A stretch of 64,000 bases of DNA from an uncultured Saprospiraceae bacterium. GTDB taxonomy: Bacteria; Bacteroidota; Bacteroidia; Chitinophagales; Saprospiraceae. Positions 19,778 through 27,925 of this stretch are shown in pieces; within the stretch, counting starts at the first letter, position 1; the number at the start of each line of letters is the position of its first letter. A program made the translations under genes and the position numbers. A model generated the notes under the pieces. The model searched no databases. It had not been told where the DNA came from and was given only the letters and a program-made list of their open reading frames with translations. Where the stretch lies: the NCBI GenBank assembly GCA_937997635.1, contig CALLFA010000008.1, positions 1 to 64,000 on the forward strand, read 5' to 3'.

Positions 19778-19945
19778 TTCTTGAGGGAAGCCTGCAAGGA
19801 CACGCTGCTTCGGGTAAGTGTCTGAAAGGACTATTTTCAAGACACATTTAAGGACAATCTTTCTTGAGGCGGGACGCCTGCAAGGACACGCTACTTTAGG
19901 TAAGTGCCTGCTAGAACACACTTATTAAGGTGAGACGCGTACAAG
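19778..19945. repeat. Degenerate intergenic repeat patch
   Basis: Two clear copies of a ~48-bp unit lie at about 19778-19824 and 19861-19910. Both carry GCCTGCAAGGACACGCT followed by GGTAAGTG and CTG, 83 bp apart. A third, weaker partial copy (TTAAGGTGAGACGCGTACAAG) lies at about 19925-19945. The patch sits between the Lrp-type gene and the 3' end of the sigma factor gene. It has no credible coding role. Confidence 0.6.
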
Positions 19946-19956
19946 TAAGAGAATTC

Positions 19957-20826
19957 TTACGCTCCCAAATAATGCTTAAGCAATCGGCTTCTCGACGCAG
20001 ACCGTAGCTTATTTATCGCCTTATCTTTGATTTGACGGACTCTTTCTCTTGTCAGACCAAACTTATCTCCTATGTCTTCTAGAGACATTGGGTGCTCGAC
20101 ACCAATTCCGAAATAAAGTTTGATCACATCGCATTGTCTTTCTGTCAATGTACCTAATGATCTTTCTATTTCTTTTCTAAGTGACTCAGCGTATTCTAGT
20201 TTGGTATCTGTACCTGGTGTTTTCTTGTTTTCAAGAATATCCAATAGACTGTTGTCTTCACCGTCGACAAAAGGCGCATCCATGGATACATGCCTAGCGG
20301 CGACACCAAGAGTTGTTTCGACTTCTTCAGAAGGAATCTCCAATAACTCTGCAAGTTCATCAGAAGATGGCTCACGTTCGTACTCTTGTTCAAGTTCTGA
20401 GAATGCACGATTTATTTTATTCAAGGAACCGACCTTATTTAGAGGTAGACGTACGATTCTTGATTGTTCTGCTAATGCTTGTAGGATAGACTGCCTAATC
20501 CACCAGACTGCATATGAAATAAACTTAAACCCTCTAGTTTCATCAAAACGTTGTGCAGCTTTAATTAAACCTAGGTTACCTTCATTGATCAGGTCACTCA
20601 AGGATAAACCTTGATTTTGATATTGCTTAGCAACGGACACGACGAATCTCAGGTTTGCTTTTGTAAGCTTTTCAAGAGCCTCTTGACTTCCTGCCTTAAT
20701 TTCTTTCGCTAATGTCACTTCCTCTTCAGGTGTAAGCAAATCAACCTTCCCAATTTCTTGTAAGTATTTCTCTAAAGATTGGCTTTCTCTATTTGTGATA
20801 GACTTAGTAATCTTTAACTGCCGCAT
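19957..20826 (-). CDS. Primary-type sigma-70 factor, copy 1
   Basis: A 289-aa RNA polymerase sigma factor of the short RpoD/SigA type found in Bacteroidota. Region 1.2 ([20 protein letters not shown]), region 2 ([46 protein letters not shown]), region 3 ([14 protein letters not shown]) and region 4 ([22 protein letters not shown]) are all complete. Region 1.1 is absent, as usual in the phylum. A second full-length paralogue lies at 33324-34190. A likely promoter precedes it on the minus strand. Which of the two copies is the main housekeeping factor cannot be settled from sequence. Confidence 0.93.
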   Translation of the reverse strand: MRQLKITKSITNRESQSLEKYLQEIGKVDLLTPEEEVTLAKEIKAGSQEALEKLTKANLRFVVSVAKQYQNQGLSLSDLINEGNLGLIKAAQRFDETRGFKFISYAVWWIRQSILQALAEQSRIVRLPLNKVGSLNKINRAFSELEQEYEREPSSDELAELLEIPSEEVETTLGVAARHVSMDAPFVDGEDNSLLDILENKKTPGTDTKLEYAESLRKEIERSLGTLTERQCDVIKLYFGIGVEHPMSLEDIGDKFGLTRERVRQIKDKAINKLRSASRSRLLKHYLGA

Positions 20827-20864
20827 ATGTCTGTTTTAAGGATTGTTAATTTTTCAAAAGAAAG

Positions 20865-20895
20865 CAAATGTACGACTATAATGTGTAGATATCAA
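20865..20895 (-). promoter_or_regulatory. Candidate promoter of sigma factor copy 1
   Basis: On the minus strand TACATTTG (20865-20872) matches TAnnTTTG, with TTG (20893-20895) 20 bp upstream at the -33 position. The -7 element is 39 bp before the ATG. Confidence 0.55.
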
Positions 20896-21040
20896 GCAAA
20901 AAATGTCTTAGCCTATTCATTTGTACTTAAGATATATTCAAAATATAAATATTAAAATTATTTGGAATTCACAATATTTTCTTTTTATTGCAGCATTGTA
21001 AAACATCTAGACTTCTAGACACATTTAGTTAAACCAATTC

Positions 21041-21418
21041 ATGAAAAGAGTTTCATTCGATATAGAATTCATTTTTAAAGCATCGCCCGCGATTCTATAT
21101 CAATTCATTACAACACCCTCGTGTTTAGTGCGATGGTTTTGTGATGCCGTAGACATTAATGATGATGTATATACGTTCAGTTGGCAAGGTGCAGATGAGG
21201 ATGCTGAAATGATTGATGACATTGAAGAAGAGAGAATTCGATTCAAATGGGATGACTCAGATGATGAAGAGTACCTTGAATTTAGAATGTATAAATCTGA
21301 TGTGACCAACGAAACAGTCCTTGAAATCACTGATTTTTGTGATGAAGATGAGGTAAATGAGCAAAAAGAACTTTGGGGCTCACAAATACGTACCCTTCAA
21401 ATAGAATGTGGCGGATAA
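21041..21418 (+). CDS. START-like domain protein
   Basis: A 125-aa protein of the START-like group (SRPBCC fold) widespread in Bacteroidota. The N-terminus MKRVSFDIEFIFKASPAILY and the strand TPSCLVRWFCDAVDI.DDVYTF.W are characteristic. The protein is strongly acidic, with DEDAEMIDDIEEE and DDSDDEE. It is cytoplasmic by lack of a signal. Members have a ligand pocket but no established function. It is followed by the HtrA gene after 135 bp. Confidence 0.88.
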   Translation: MKRVSFDIEFIFKASPAILYQFITTPSCLVRWFCDAVDINDDVYTFSWQGADEDAEMIDDIEEERIRFKWDDSDDEEYLEFRMYKSDVTNETVLEITDFCDEDEVNEQKELWGSQIRTLQIECGG

Positions 21419-21553
21419 ATCATCATAGCGTATTTAGTCTTTAACATTTCGATTGTTGTATACTAAGAATGTAATTTAGTCACTAAATTCTGCGTTTTCA
21501 TACTAATTCTTATTGAGTCATTGATAAGCTAACACCAAATGTGATCGGCAAAT

Positions 21554-22930
21554 ATGAAGATCAAACTACATCATCTGATTCTTACTTCATTGTGCAGTGC
21601 TCTCATCGCAGTGGGTATGTTCAATTGGTTTTATGAACCTGAAACTTTGGTAATAAGAGAAGAGCCAGCCTTCACCTTGGTATCACATGAAGATGGCTAC
21701 AGTGCCAATTTCTCCAGTATTGCTAAAGTATCTCTTCCATCCGTCGTGTTTATTAGAAGCATTAATAAGATAGAAACTGGATTTAATAGAGAATTTAAGA
21801 GTGTGACAGGTTCTGGTGTTATACTTTCTCAAGATGGCTACATTATCACAAACAATCACTTATTAAACAATGCAGAACACATAGAAGTCACCTTACATAA
21901 TAAGCGTGTTCATCGAGCCGCTTTAGTTGGTTTCGATGAATATACAGATTTGGCACTCTTAAAAATAGAGGAAACAAGTCTTCAAACCAGACCCTTCGGC
22001 GATTCAGATTCCTTATCTGTTGGCGAATGGGTATTGGCTATTGGCAATCCTTACAAATTGAAAGCGACGGTGACAGCTGGCATCATTAGCGCAAAAGCTC
22101 GACATTTAAATCCAACAGACCAATTGGGTGTTGAATCCTACTTGCAAACTGACGCCGTCATTAATCCAGGAAATTCAGGTGGTGCTTTGATCAATACAAA
22201 AGGTGAATTGATTGGTATCAACACAGCCATTTTATCTAATAGTGGCAATTATGAAGGCTTTTCTTTTGCCATACCTTCTGCCATTGTTCAAAAAGTATAC
22301 GAAGACATTCGTGATTATGGCAGTGTTCAGCGTGCTTGGATTGGAGCAACAATAGCTGCTGTAGATAATGACATTGCTCAATCACTAGGCATGGCCAACG
22401 TAGAAGGTGTCATTGTCAGATCAGTCATTAAAGGCGGTGCTGCTTATTCAACATTGACCAAAGGTGATGTGATCACACATTTGAATAAGGTGTCAGTAGA
22501 CTCTCCAGCAGAATTCAATGGGATTTTGGCGAGATTCAGGCCAGGGGAATACATCAATATCGAATTCATTAGAGGAAAAAAGTCTTTCAACTCAGATGTT
22601 ATCCTTCAAAATCATTTAAACACAACAGACTTCATCTCCATTAGAAGAGACAAAGAATTCATGGATTTGGGGATAGAAATAAGAAACCTCAGCGGACCTG
22701 AACTCGACGCTACTGGCACTAATGGTCTCAAAGTCATTAGTGTCGTAAGAGGTAGTATCGCAGCTAAGGCCAATATAGAACCAGGGTATATCATCACACA
22801 TATAGATCAGAATACCTTGACTGATGTGAATGAGTTGCTGCGAATCCTAAAGTCAAAACCTGCAACAATAATTTTCGATGGTTTTTATCAAGACTATCCA
22901 GGGCGTTTCCCTTACAAAATCACCTTTTAA
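21554..22930 (+). CDS. HtrA/Deg-type trypsin-like serine protease
   Basis: A 458-aa periplasmic quality-control protease. An N-terminal hydrophobic segment (about 6-24) serves as signal or membrane anchor. The trypsin-like domain carries the triad H102 (in TNNHLL), D132 (in YTDLALLK) and S208 (in NPGNSGGA). Two PDZ domains follow, at about 255-345 and 365-455 (the second with KVISVVRGSIAAKANIEPGYIITHID). HtrA proteases degrade or refold damaged envelope proteins. A single-gene unit is likely, although the carboxyltransferase gene follows after 66 bp on the same strand. Confidence 0.93.
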   Translation: MKIKLHHLILTSLCSALIAVGMFNWFYEPETLVIREEPAFTLVSHEDGYSANFSSIAKVSLPSVVFIRSINKIETGFNREFKSVTGSGVILSQDGYIITNNHLLNNAEHIEVTLHNKRVHRAALVGFDEYTDLALLKIEETSLQTRPFGDSDSLSVGEWVLAIGNPYKLKATVTAGIISAKARHLNPTDQLGVESYLQTDAVINPGNSGGALINTKGELIGINTAILSNSGNYEGFSFAIPSAIVQKVYEDIRDYGSVQRAWIGATIAAVDNDIAQSLGMANVEGVIVRSVIKGGAAYSTLTKGDVITHLNKVSVDSPAEFNGILARFRPGEYINIEFIRGKKSFNSDVILQNHLNTTDFISIRRDKEFMDLGIEIRNLSGPELDATGTNGLKVISVVRGSIAAKANIEPGYIITHIDQNTLTDVNELLRILKSKPATIIFDGFYQDYPGRFPYKITF

Positions 22931-22996
22931 AAACGTTGCTTACAATTGAGAATAACATTTATAGTCCTAACTTGTGCGTGAATCAGATGAAACCAT

Positions 22997-24628
22997 ATGG
23001 CAAAAATTGATCTGGAGTTTAGTAAAAATGAAGATGCTTATTTATTGAAACTATCGAAACTGGATAGAGAGAAAGAATCCATATTCCTTGGCGGTGGCAA
23101 TAAAAAAATTGAAAAGCAACATGCGAAAGGCAAACTCACTGCCAGAGAGCGAATTGAGTATTTGATAGACCAAGGTGAACGCTTTTTAGAAATTGGAACA
23201 TTTGCAGCATATGGCATGTATACTGAACATGGTGGATGCCCTGCTGCAGGAGTAATCACAGGAATTGCCAAGATCAAAGGCCGAGAATGCATGATCGTCG
23301 CTAATGATGCCACGGTTAAAGCCGGTGCGTGGTTTCCAATGACATCTAAAAAAAACTTACGTGCGCAAGAAATTGCGATTGAAAATAGGCTGCCTTTAGT
23401 CTATTTAGTCGATTCAGCTGGAGTATTCCTTCCCATGCAAGATGAAATTTTTCCAGACAAAGAACATTTTGGAAGAATGTTCAGAAACAATGCGGTCATT
23501 TCTTCCAAAGGAATTCCGCAAATAGCTGCAATCATGGGAAGCTGTGTCGCTGGTGGTGCATACTTACCGATCATGTCTGATGAGTCTATCATCGTAGAGG
23601 GCACTGGTTCGATATTTTTAGCTGGTCCATATTTAGTCAAAGCAGCAATTGGGGAAGATGTTGATAAAGAAACACTCGGTGGTGCGCATACACAAACAAA
23701 CATTTCTGGAGTAACAGATTATAAAGTAAAAAACGACAAGGAATGTCTAGATCTGATACGGGAGCTGATTGATAAAGCTAAACACGCTGATGACATAGGT
23801 CTAAATCGAAAAAAAGCGATTGCACCTAAAAACAATAAGCAAGATATTATCGGTTGTTTTCCATTCGAAAATAAGCCTTACGATACCATGAACTTATTGG
23901 ACCATTTGGTTGATAAAGACAGTTTGCAAGAATACAAAGAAGGCTATGGAAGCTCTATCATTTGCGGTTATGCACGTATAGATGGTTGGAGTGTAGGCAT
24001 TGTCATCAACAATCGAGAAATCACAAAAACAGCAAAAGGCGAAATGAGAATAGGTGGTGTGATTTATTCAGATGGCGCTGATAAAGCTGCTAGGTTTATC
24101 ATGAATTGCAACCAGAAGAAAATACCTCTAGTATTCTTTCACGATGTTACGGGATTCATGGTAGGCAGCAGAGCAGAGCATGGAGGGATCATTAAAGACG
24201 GAGCTAAAATGGTTAACGCCGTATCTAACTCTACCGTACCTAAAATTTCTATCGTCATAGGCAATTCGTATGGTGCAGGCAACTACGCTATGTGTGGAAA
24301 GGCATATGATCCTCGGTTTATTTTTGCTTGGCCAACAGCAAAAATAGCCGTTATGGGTGGTATGCAGGCAGCAAAAGTATTGGCACAAATAAAAGGGAGT
24401 GCTTTAAAGTCCAAAGGTGAGAAACTTACAAAGGAACAGGAAAAAGAAATGATTGAAGAGATCAAAGAAAAGTACGATAATCAAACATCTGCATATTATG
24501 CTGCAGCAAGATTATGGGTGGATGAAATCATTGATCCTAGAGAAACAAGAGAAGTCATTTCTAAGTGTCTTTCTGTAGCAAACTATTCTCCAATAGAAGA
24601 TTTTAACGTTGGTGTAATCCAAACTTAA
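22997..24628 (+). CDS. Acyl-CoA carboxylase carboxyltransferase, MCC-beta-like
   Basis: A 543-aa biotin-dependent carboxyltransferase subunit. The stretch DSAGVFLPMQDEIFPDKEHFGR, GIPQIAAIMGSCVAGGAYLP, IFLAGPYLVKAAIGEDV and LGGA strongly resembles the beta subunit of 3-methylcrotonyl-CoA carboxylase (leucine breakdown), more than propionyl-CoA carboxylase. The second half has the usual crotonase-like repeat (PLVFFHDVTGFMVGSRAEHGG, IGNSYGAGNYAMCG). The partner biotin carboxylase/biotin carrier subunit is not in this window. The stop codon overlaps the next start (TAATG), so the RNA methyltransferase is translationally coupled. Confidence 0.9.
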   Translation: MAKIDLEFSKNEDAYLLKLSKLDREKESIFLGGGNKKIEKQHAKGKLTARERIEYLIDQGERFLEIGTFAAYGMYTEHGGCPAAGVITGIAKIKGRECMIVANDATVKAGAWFPMTSKKNLRAQEIAIENRLPLVYLVDSAGVFLPMQDEIFPDKEHFGRMFRNNAVISSKGIPQIAAIMGSCVAGGAYLPIMSDESIIVEGTGSIFLAGPYLVKAAIGEDVDKETLGGAHTQTNISGVTDYKVKNDKECLDLIRELIDKAKHADDIGLNRKKAIAPKNNKQDIIGCFPFENKPYDTMNLLDHLVDKDSLQEYKEGYGSSIICGYARIDGWSVGIVINNREITKTAKGEMRIGGVIYSDGADKAARFIMNCNQKKIPLVFFHDVTGFMVGSRAEHGGIIKDGAKMVNAVSNSTVPKISIVIGNSYGAGNYAMCGKAYDPRFIFAWPTAKIAVMGGMQAAKVLAQIKGSALKSKGEKLTKEQEKEMIEEIKEKYDNQTSAYYAAARLWVDEIIDPRETREVISKCLSVANYSPIEDFNVGVIQT

Positions 24629-25743
24629 TGGAAATAATCATTAAGACTTTTCACGGCCTGGAAGAGGTATTAGCCGAAGAAGTCAAGTCAATCATCAACC
24701 GATCGTGTCAACTAAGAAAGCGTGCTGTATTTGTCGACCAAATAACGCATCAAGAATTGTACACGTTGAATAAACAATTACGGACCGCATTAAGAATTCT
24801 CGTTCAACATTCAAGCTATACCGTACATTCTTATGAAGATATTTATTCGGCTTTGAGGACCATCAAATGGGAAGAGCTGTTTTATCATCACAATACTATA
24901 TCAATTGACTCCACAGTGTATTCCCAGTATTTCAAGAACTCACAATTTGTGATGCATAAATCTAAAGATGCTGTGGTGGATCACTTCAGAGACCTGTACA
25001 ATAAGCGACCTTCAGTAGAGAGAAAAAATGCAGACATTCGAATCAACATCCACATCACAGAACGAAAAATGACTGTCAGTTTAGACAGCTCTGGCGAGTC
25101 CTTACATAAACGAGGATATAAGCAAGCAGAGGTGAGAGCACCCATTAATGAAGTATTGGCAGCAGGGCTAATCAAATTGTCAGAATGGGATTTAGTCAAA
25201 CCATTTTGGGATCCCATGTGTGGCAGTGGCACCATCCCTATGGAAGCAGCTTTATTAAAATACAACATTCAATCTCAATTCAAGAGAGATGAATTTTGTT
25301 TTAGGCATTGGAAAACGTTTGACAAAAAGAGCTGGCAGCAAATGAAGCGTGAGAAGCTTACACCCAAGACGCCCTCCTCTCCTATTTATGGATCAGACAT
25401 TGATACAGATGTCATATTTGACTTGGAGAAACAACTCAGGTCTGCCAAACTCCAGTCACACATCACTGTCAAAAAGCAAAACTTTTTTCAGACCAAAGAG
25501 TTGAATGAAGAACGCATACTCATTTTCAACCCTCCTTATAACAAACGACTGGGTCTTGAAGATGCCAAAGGATTCTACAAAATGATCGGTGATACACTAA
25601 AGCAAAAGTGTAAAGGTTCAAGTGCATGGATCTTTTCTGGCGATAAAGAAGCCATAAAATTTGTCGGCTTACGGCCATCTAAGAAAATAATCCTATATAA
25701 TGGACCGATTGAGGCAAGGTTTCATAAATTTGACTTGTTTTGA
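24628..25743 (+). CDS. THUMP-domain 23S rRNA guanine-N2 methyltransferase, RlmL N-half type
   Basis: A 371-aa RNA methyltransferase. The N-terminal THUMP-like RNA-binding region covers about residues 1-155. A Rossmann-fold SAM domain follows, with WDPMCGSGTIPMEAAL (motif I region, near 190-205), SDID (motif II) and NPPYNKRLG (motif IV, the N-P-P-Y catalytic loop typical of N2-guanine methylation). It corresponds to the first half of E. coli RlmL, which methylates G2445; the second (RlmK) half is absent, as usual outside gamma-proteobacteria. Its ATG overlaps the stop of the carboxyltransferase gene by one base. Confidence 0.9.
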   Translation: MEIIIKTFHGLEEVLAEEVKSIINRSCQLRKRAVFVDQITHQELYTLNKQLRTALRILVQHSSYTVHSYEDIYSALRTIKWEELFYHHNTISIDSTVYSQYFKNSQFVMHKSKDAVVDHFRDLYNKRPSVERKNADIRINIHITERKMTVSLDSSGESLHKRGYKQAEVRAPINEVLAAGLIKLSEWDLVKPFWDPMCGSGTIPMEAALLKYNIQSQFKRDEFCFRHWKTFDKKSWQQMKREKLTPKTPSSPIYGSDIDTDVIFDLEKQLRSAKLQSHITVKKQNFFQTKELNEERILIFNPPYNKRLGLEDAKGFYKMIGDTLKQKCKGSSAWIFSGDKEAIKFVGLRPSKKIILYNGPIEARFHKFDLF

Positions 25744-25775
25744 TAAAATACATCTATATATATCCAATCATTATC

Positions 25776-26003
25776 ATGTTTCAATTGGTGCTTGCCAGCA
25801 ATCAGGCAGTTCCACAAAAAACACAAGTCCCGACAAACTTTAAAGTAACAGAACTTCGTTATAAACCCATAACCCCTAAAATTCCAAAAATCAGAGAAGG
25901 CTTTGTCTGTAGAGCGGAAGATAACATATACAAAAACTCAAAAGTTGCTGTAATGTTTCGACTTGGAAATTTAAATTACGTCAGTCAGCTGGACCGTAAA
26001 TAA
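25776..26003 (+). CDS. Short secreted or membrane-associated hypothetical protein
   Basis: A 75-aa open frame starting at ATG 25776 (MFQLVLASNQAVPQK). An in-frame TTG at 25740, overlapping the stop of the methyltransferase gene, would add IKYIYIYPIII and make a better signal peptide, so the longer form (25740-26003) is possible. The rest is basic and proline-rich (YKPITPKIPKIREG). I do not recognise it. Position between two same-strand genes and codon use like its neighbours are the only support. Confidence 0.45.
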   Translation: MFQLVLASNQAVPQKTQVPTNFKVTELRYKPITPKIPKIREGFVCRAEDNIYKNSKVAVMFRLGNLNYVSQLDRK

Positions 26004-26013
26004 CATTAACAAC

Positions 26014-26634
26014 ATGATGGAATCATTCAAACTCACAACACTGTTTGTGTTGCTCTTACTATCAATTTCAATAGTCACCTCGTGTGGCGAGGAAGATATC
26101 CCTGGATGCACAGATCCTAATTCAGATAACTTTACTGCTTTAGCAACTGTAGATGATGGCAGTTGTGTGATATCTGGTTGCACTGACCCTGCAGCAGAAA
26201 ACTTTAATGCGGCTGCAAACAGAGCTGATGATGGCACATGTGTGTTTGCGCGCGATAAATTCATTGGCACATTTCTAGGATCGATTAATTGTCTTCTTGT
26301 GGATCAATTCAATTCAGAGTCGACAACTGTGTTGCTGGAACCTAATCCAGATGACATCACAAAAATTTCTATTACTATAGAAACGGATAATTTCACCATT
26401 CCTATTGATGCCACTGTTGATGGAGATCGGCTACTCTTGATTGCAGATGATTTTCCATTTGATGTTACCATTCTTGGAGTTCAGACATCCGTACTCATCG
26501 ATCTTGATGGAGAAGCTACAATAAATGAGAGTCAAGATGTCATCAGTGGTGGATTCACAGCATCAATTTTAAACCCTCTAACAGGTGCAGAAATTCTAGC
26601 TGACAGTTGTACCTTAATGGCGACAAGAAGTTAA
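26014..26634 (+). CDS. Lipoprotein with GCTDP cysteine repeats (paralogue A)
   Basis: A 206-aa predicted lipoprotein: signal segment LTTLFVLLLLSISIVTSC with a lipobox at about residues 21-24. The mature N-terminus carries two copies of a short Cys-rich repeat of the form GCTDP...NF...A..DDG.C (residues ~31-52 and ~55-77), a motif common in secreted proteins of marine Bacteroidota. A ~125-residue domain with alternating strands follows (STTVLLEPNPDD, TIPIDATVDGD). The next gene is a paralogue with the same layout. Function unknown; anchoring in the outer or inner membrane is inferred from the lipobox. Confidence 0.8.
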   Translation: MMESFKLTTLFVLLLLSISIVTSCGEEDIPGCTDPNSDNFTALATVDDGSCVISGCTDPAAENFNAAANRADDGTCVFARDKFIGTFLGSINCLLVDQFNSESTTVLLEPNPDDITKISITIETDNFTIPIDATVDGDRLLLIADDFPFDVTILGVQTSVLIDLDGEATINESQDVISGGFTASILNPLTGAEILADSCTLMATRS

Positions 26635-26691
26635 TTCCAGGTCTTAACAATGTAATTTTATCTTAGAAATTTCCTATCTTAATCAGGCTGT

Positions 26692-27333
26692 ATGCAATCA
26701 AATTTTAAAAGGATGGAATATTTCAAACCAACAACGCTGTTTTTTTTGCTCTTATTATCAATGACAGTATTTGTCTCATGTGGAGAAGATGATGTCCCAG
26801 GCTGTACAAATGCTTTTGCCGACAACTTTAATAATGTAGCGAATGTAGATGACGGAAGTTGTGTCATATCGGGATGTACGGATCCTGCTGCAGAAAATTT
26901 TAACCCGGATGCGAACAGAGATGATAATGGCACATGCGTTTTTGCCCGTGACAAATTTCTAGGCAGCTATATGGGTACCATCAATTGTCCGATTATTTCT
27001 CAATTCAATTCGGAGTCTACTACAGTGCTGTTTGAACCAGATCCAGATGATATCAATAAGTTATTGATCACCATCCAGAATGAAGATATTGAGATTCCAA
27101 TTAGTGCTACTGTTGTTGATGGAGTAAGCTTAGAATTGCTTGCTGAAGATTTTCCGCTTGATATAGTTGTTGCTGGCATTGATGTTTCTGTACTTGTTGA
27201 TTTTACTGGATTAGCTATTATAAACAGCAGTGAAGATGTCATCTCTGGTAATTTTATAGCTGCTGTCTTGAATGCTCAGACTGGAGCAGAAATATTAGCG
27301 GACGGCTGTGACATTTCAGCGACAAGAATTTAA
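26692..27333 (+). CDS. Lipoprotein with GCTDP cysteine repeats (paralogue B)
   Basis: A 213-aa paralogue of the preceding lipoprotein, with the same order: signal peptide with FVSC lipobox, two GCT..A.NF....N.DDG.C repeats, then the strand-rich domain (FNSESTTVLFEPDPDD is almost identical to its neighbour). A second in-frame ATG at 26713 is equally plausible as start. The last 15 codons and the stop lie in a 59-bp sequence that is repeated 579 bp downstream, on the far side of the higA gene, so the 3' end of this gene is one border of an inserted or duplicated segment. Confidence 0.8.
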   Translation: MQSNFKRMEYFKPTTLFFLLLLSMTVFVSCGEDDVPGCTNAFADNFNNVANVDDGSCVISGCTDPAAENFNPDANRDDNGTCVFARDKFLGSYMGTINCPIISQFNSESTTVLFEPDPDDINKLLITIQNEDIEIPISATVVDGVSLELLAEDFPLDIVVAGIDVSVLVDFTGLAIINSSEDVISGNFIAAVLNAQTGAEILADGCDISATRI

Positions 27334-27346
27334 TCTATTGTAAACG
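27288..27346. repeat. 59-bp direct repeat, left copy
   Basis: Matches 27867-27925 at 57 of 59 positions (differences at 27324 and 27343). It contains the 3' end and stop codon of lipoprotein B. The intervening segment carries a toxin fragment and higA. Confidence 0.9.
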
Positions 27347-27429
27347 GATGCATCTTATTCGTAAAGTTTGTTGGAACTCATAAGGAGTATGATAAAGTTG
27401 ATCCTTGCACAGTAAATATGTTCAAATAG
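27347..27429 (+). pseudogene. higB: Truncated higB toxin, C-terminal fragment
   Basis: Immediately after the left 59-bp repeat, an open frame without a start codon reads GCILFVKFVGTHKEYDKVD and continues PCTVNMFK to a TAG at 27427-27429. The block FVKFVGTHKEYDK.D..TV is the conserved C-terminal end of HigB-type (COG4680) mRNA interferases. The preceding ~70 residues of a normal HigB, including its N-terminal half, are missing: the frame runs straight back into the stop codon of the lipoprotein gene. The fragment ends four bases before the higA ATG, the usual higBA spacing. It cannot encode an active toxin. Confidence 0.8.
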
Positions 27430-27433
27430 TAAT

Positions 27434-27841
27434 ATGAAATATAAAAGAATCCATAACCTAGATCAGTATAACGAATACTGTAATACATATGAACACTTAG
27501 TCATGAATGGCTCAAAGAAATACTCAGACGAGATTGATTTGCTTGAATTGCTTATTGAAGATTTTGATAACAGAACAATTGAAACAATTGGAAATAGTGA
27601 GGACATGAATCCTGTTGAAACCCTACAATACTTGATGGATGAGAACAAACTAACTAAGGCCGAACTTGCACGACAGTTAAAAGTCTCACGACAACTTATA
27701 ACTGAAATCCTGAATTATAAAAGAAACATTAGTAAAAGAATGATAACAAAATTGAGTGATCGATTTAAAATGCAACCGATAGCCTTTAGTAGAGAATACG
27801 AATTAACTGGAAATACTAAAAACAAAAAGGCAGCAGCATAA
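27434..27841 (+). CDS. higA: HigA-type antitoxin / XRE regulator, orphaned
   Basis: A 135-aa antitoxin-like protein. The N-terminal half (residues ~1-60) is the acidic helical toxin-contact region typical of HigA (DEIDLLELLIEDFDN), and the C-terminal half is a helix-turn-helix domain (NPVETLQYLMDENKLTKAELARQL then VSRQLITEILNYKRNIS). In intact loci HigA neutralises HigB and represses the operon. Here only the C-terminal end of higB survives upstream, so this is a solitary antitoxin with no visible promoter of its own. It may still bind DNA or neutralise related toxins elsewhere in the genome (inference). Confidence 0.85.
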   Translation: MKYKRIHNLDQYNEYCNTYEHLVMNGSKKYSDEIDLLELLIEDFDNRTIETIGNSEDMNPVETLQYLMDENKLTKAELARQLKVSRQLITEILNYKRNISKRMITKLSDRFKMQPIAFSREYELTGNTKNKKAAA

Positions 27842-27866
27842 AAATATACAGAATATTAACGCTATT

Positions 27867-27925
27867 AGAAATATTAGCGGACGGCTGTGACATTTCAGCG
27901 ACTAGAATTTAATCTATTGTACACG
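27867..27925. repeat. 59-bp direct repeat, right copy
   Basis: Second copy of the 27288-27346 sequence (57/59). Its right end overlaps the last codons and stop codon of the minus-strand aminotransferase gene. Confidence 0.9.

Noticed and set aside
19736-19921. Minus-strand 61-aa ORF over the degenerate repeat
   Set aside because: Contains the repeat read twice in different frames and has no start context or homology sign.
22997-24628. A complete methylcrotonyl-CoA or propionyl-CoA carboxylase operon
   Set aside because: Only the carboxyltransferase subunit is present; no biotin carboxylase or biotin carrier gene lies nearby.
27347-27841. A functional higBA toxin-antitoxin module
   Set aside because: The toxin lacks its N-terminal and central region and has no start; only higA is intact.
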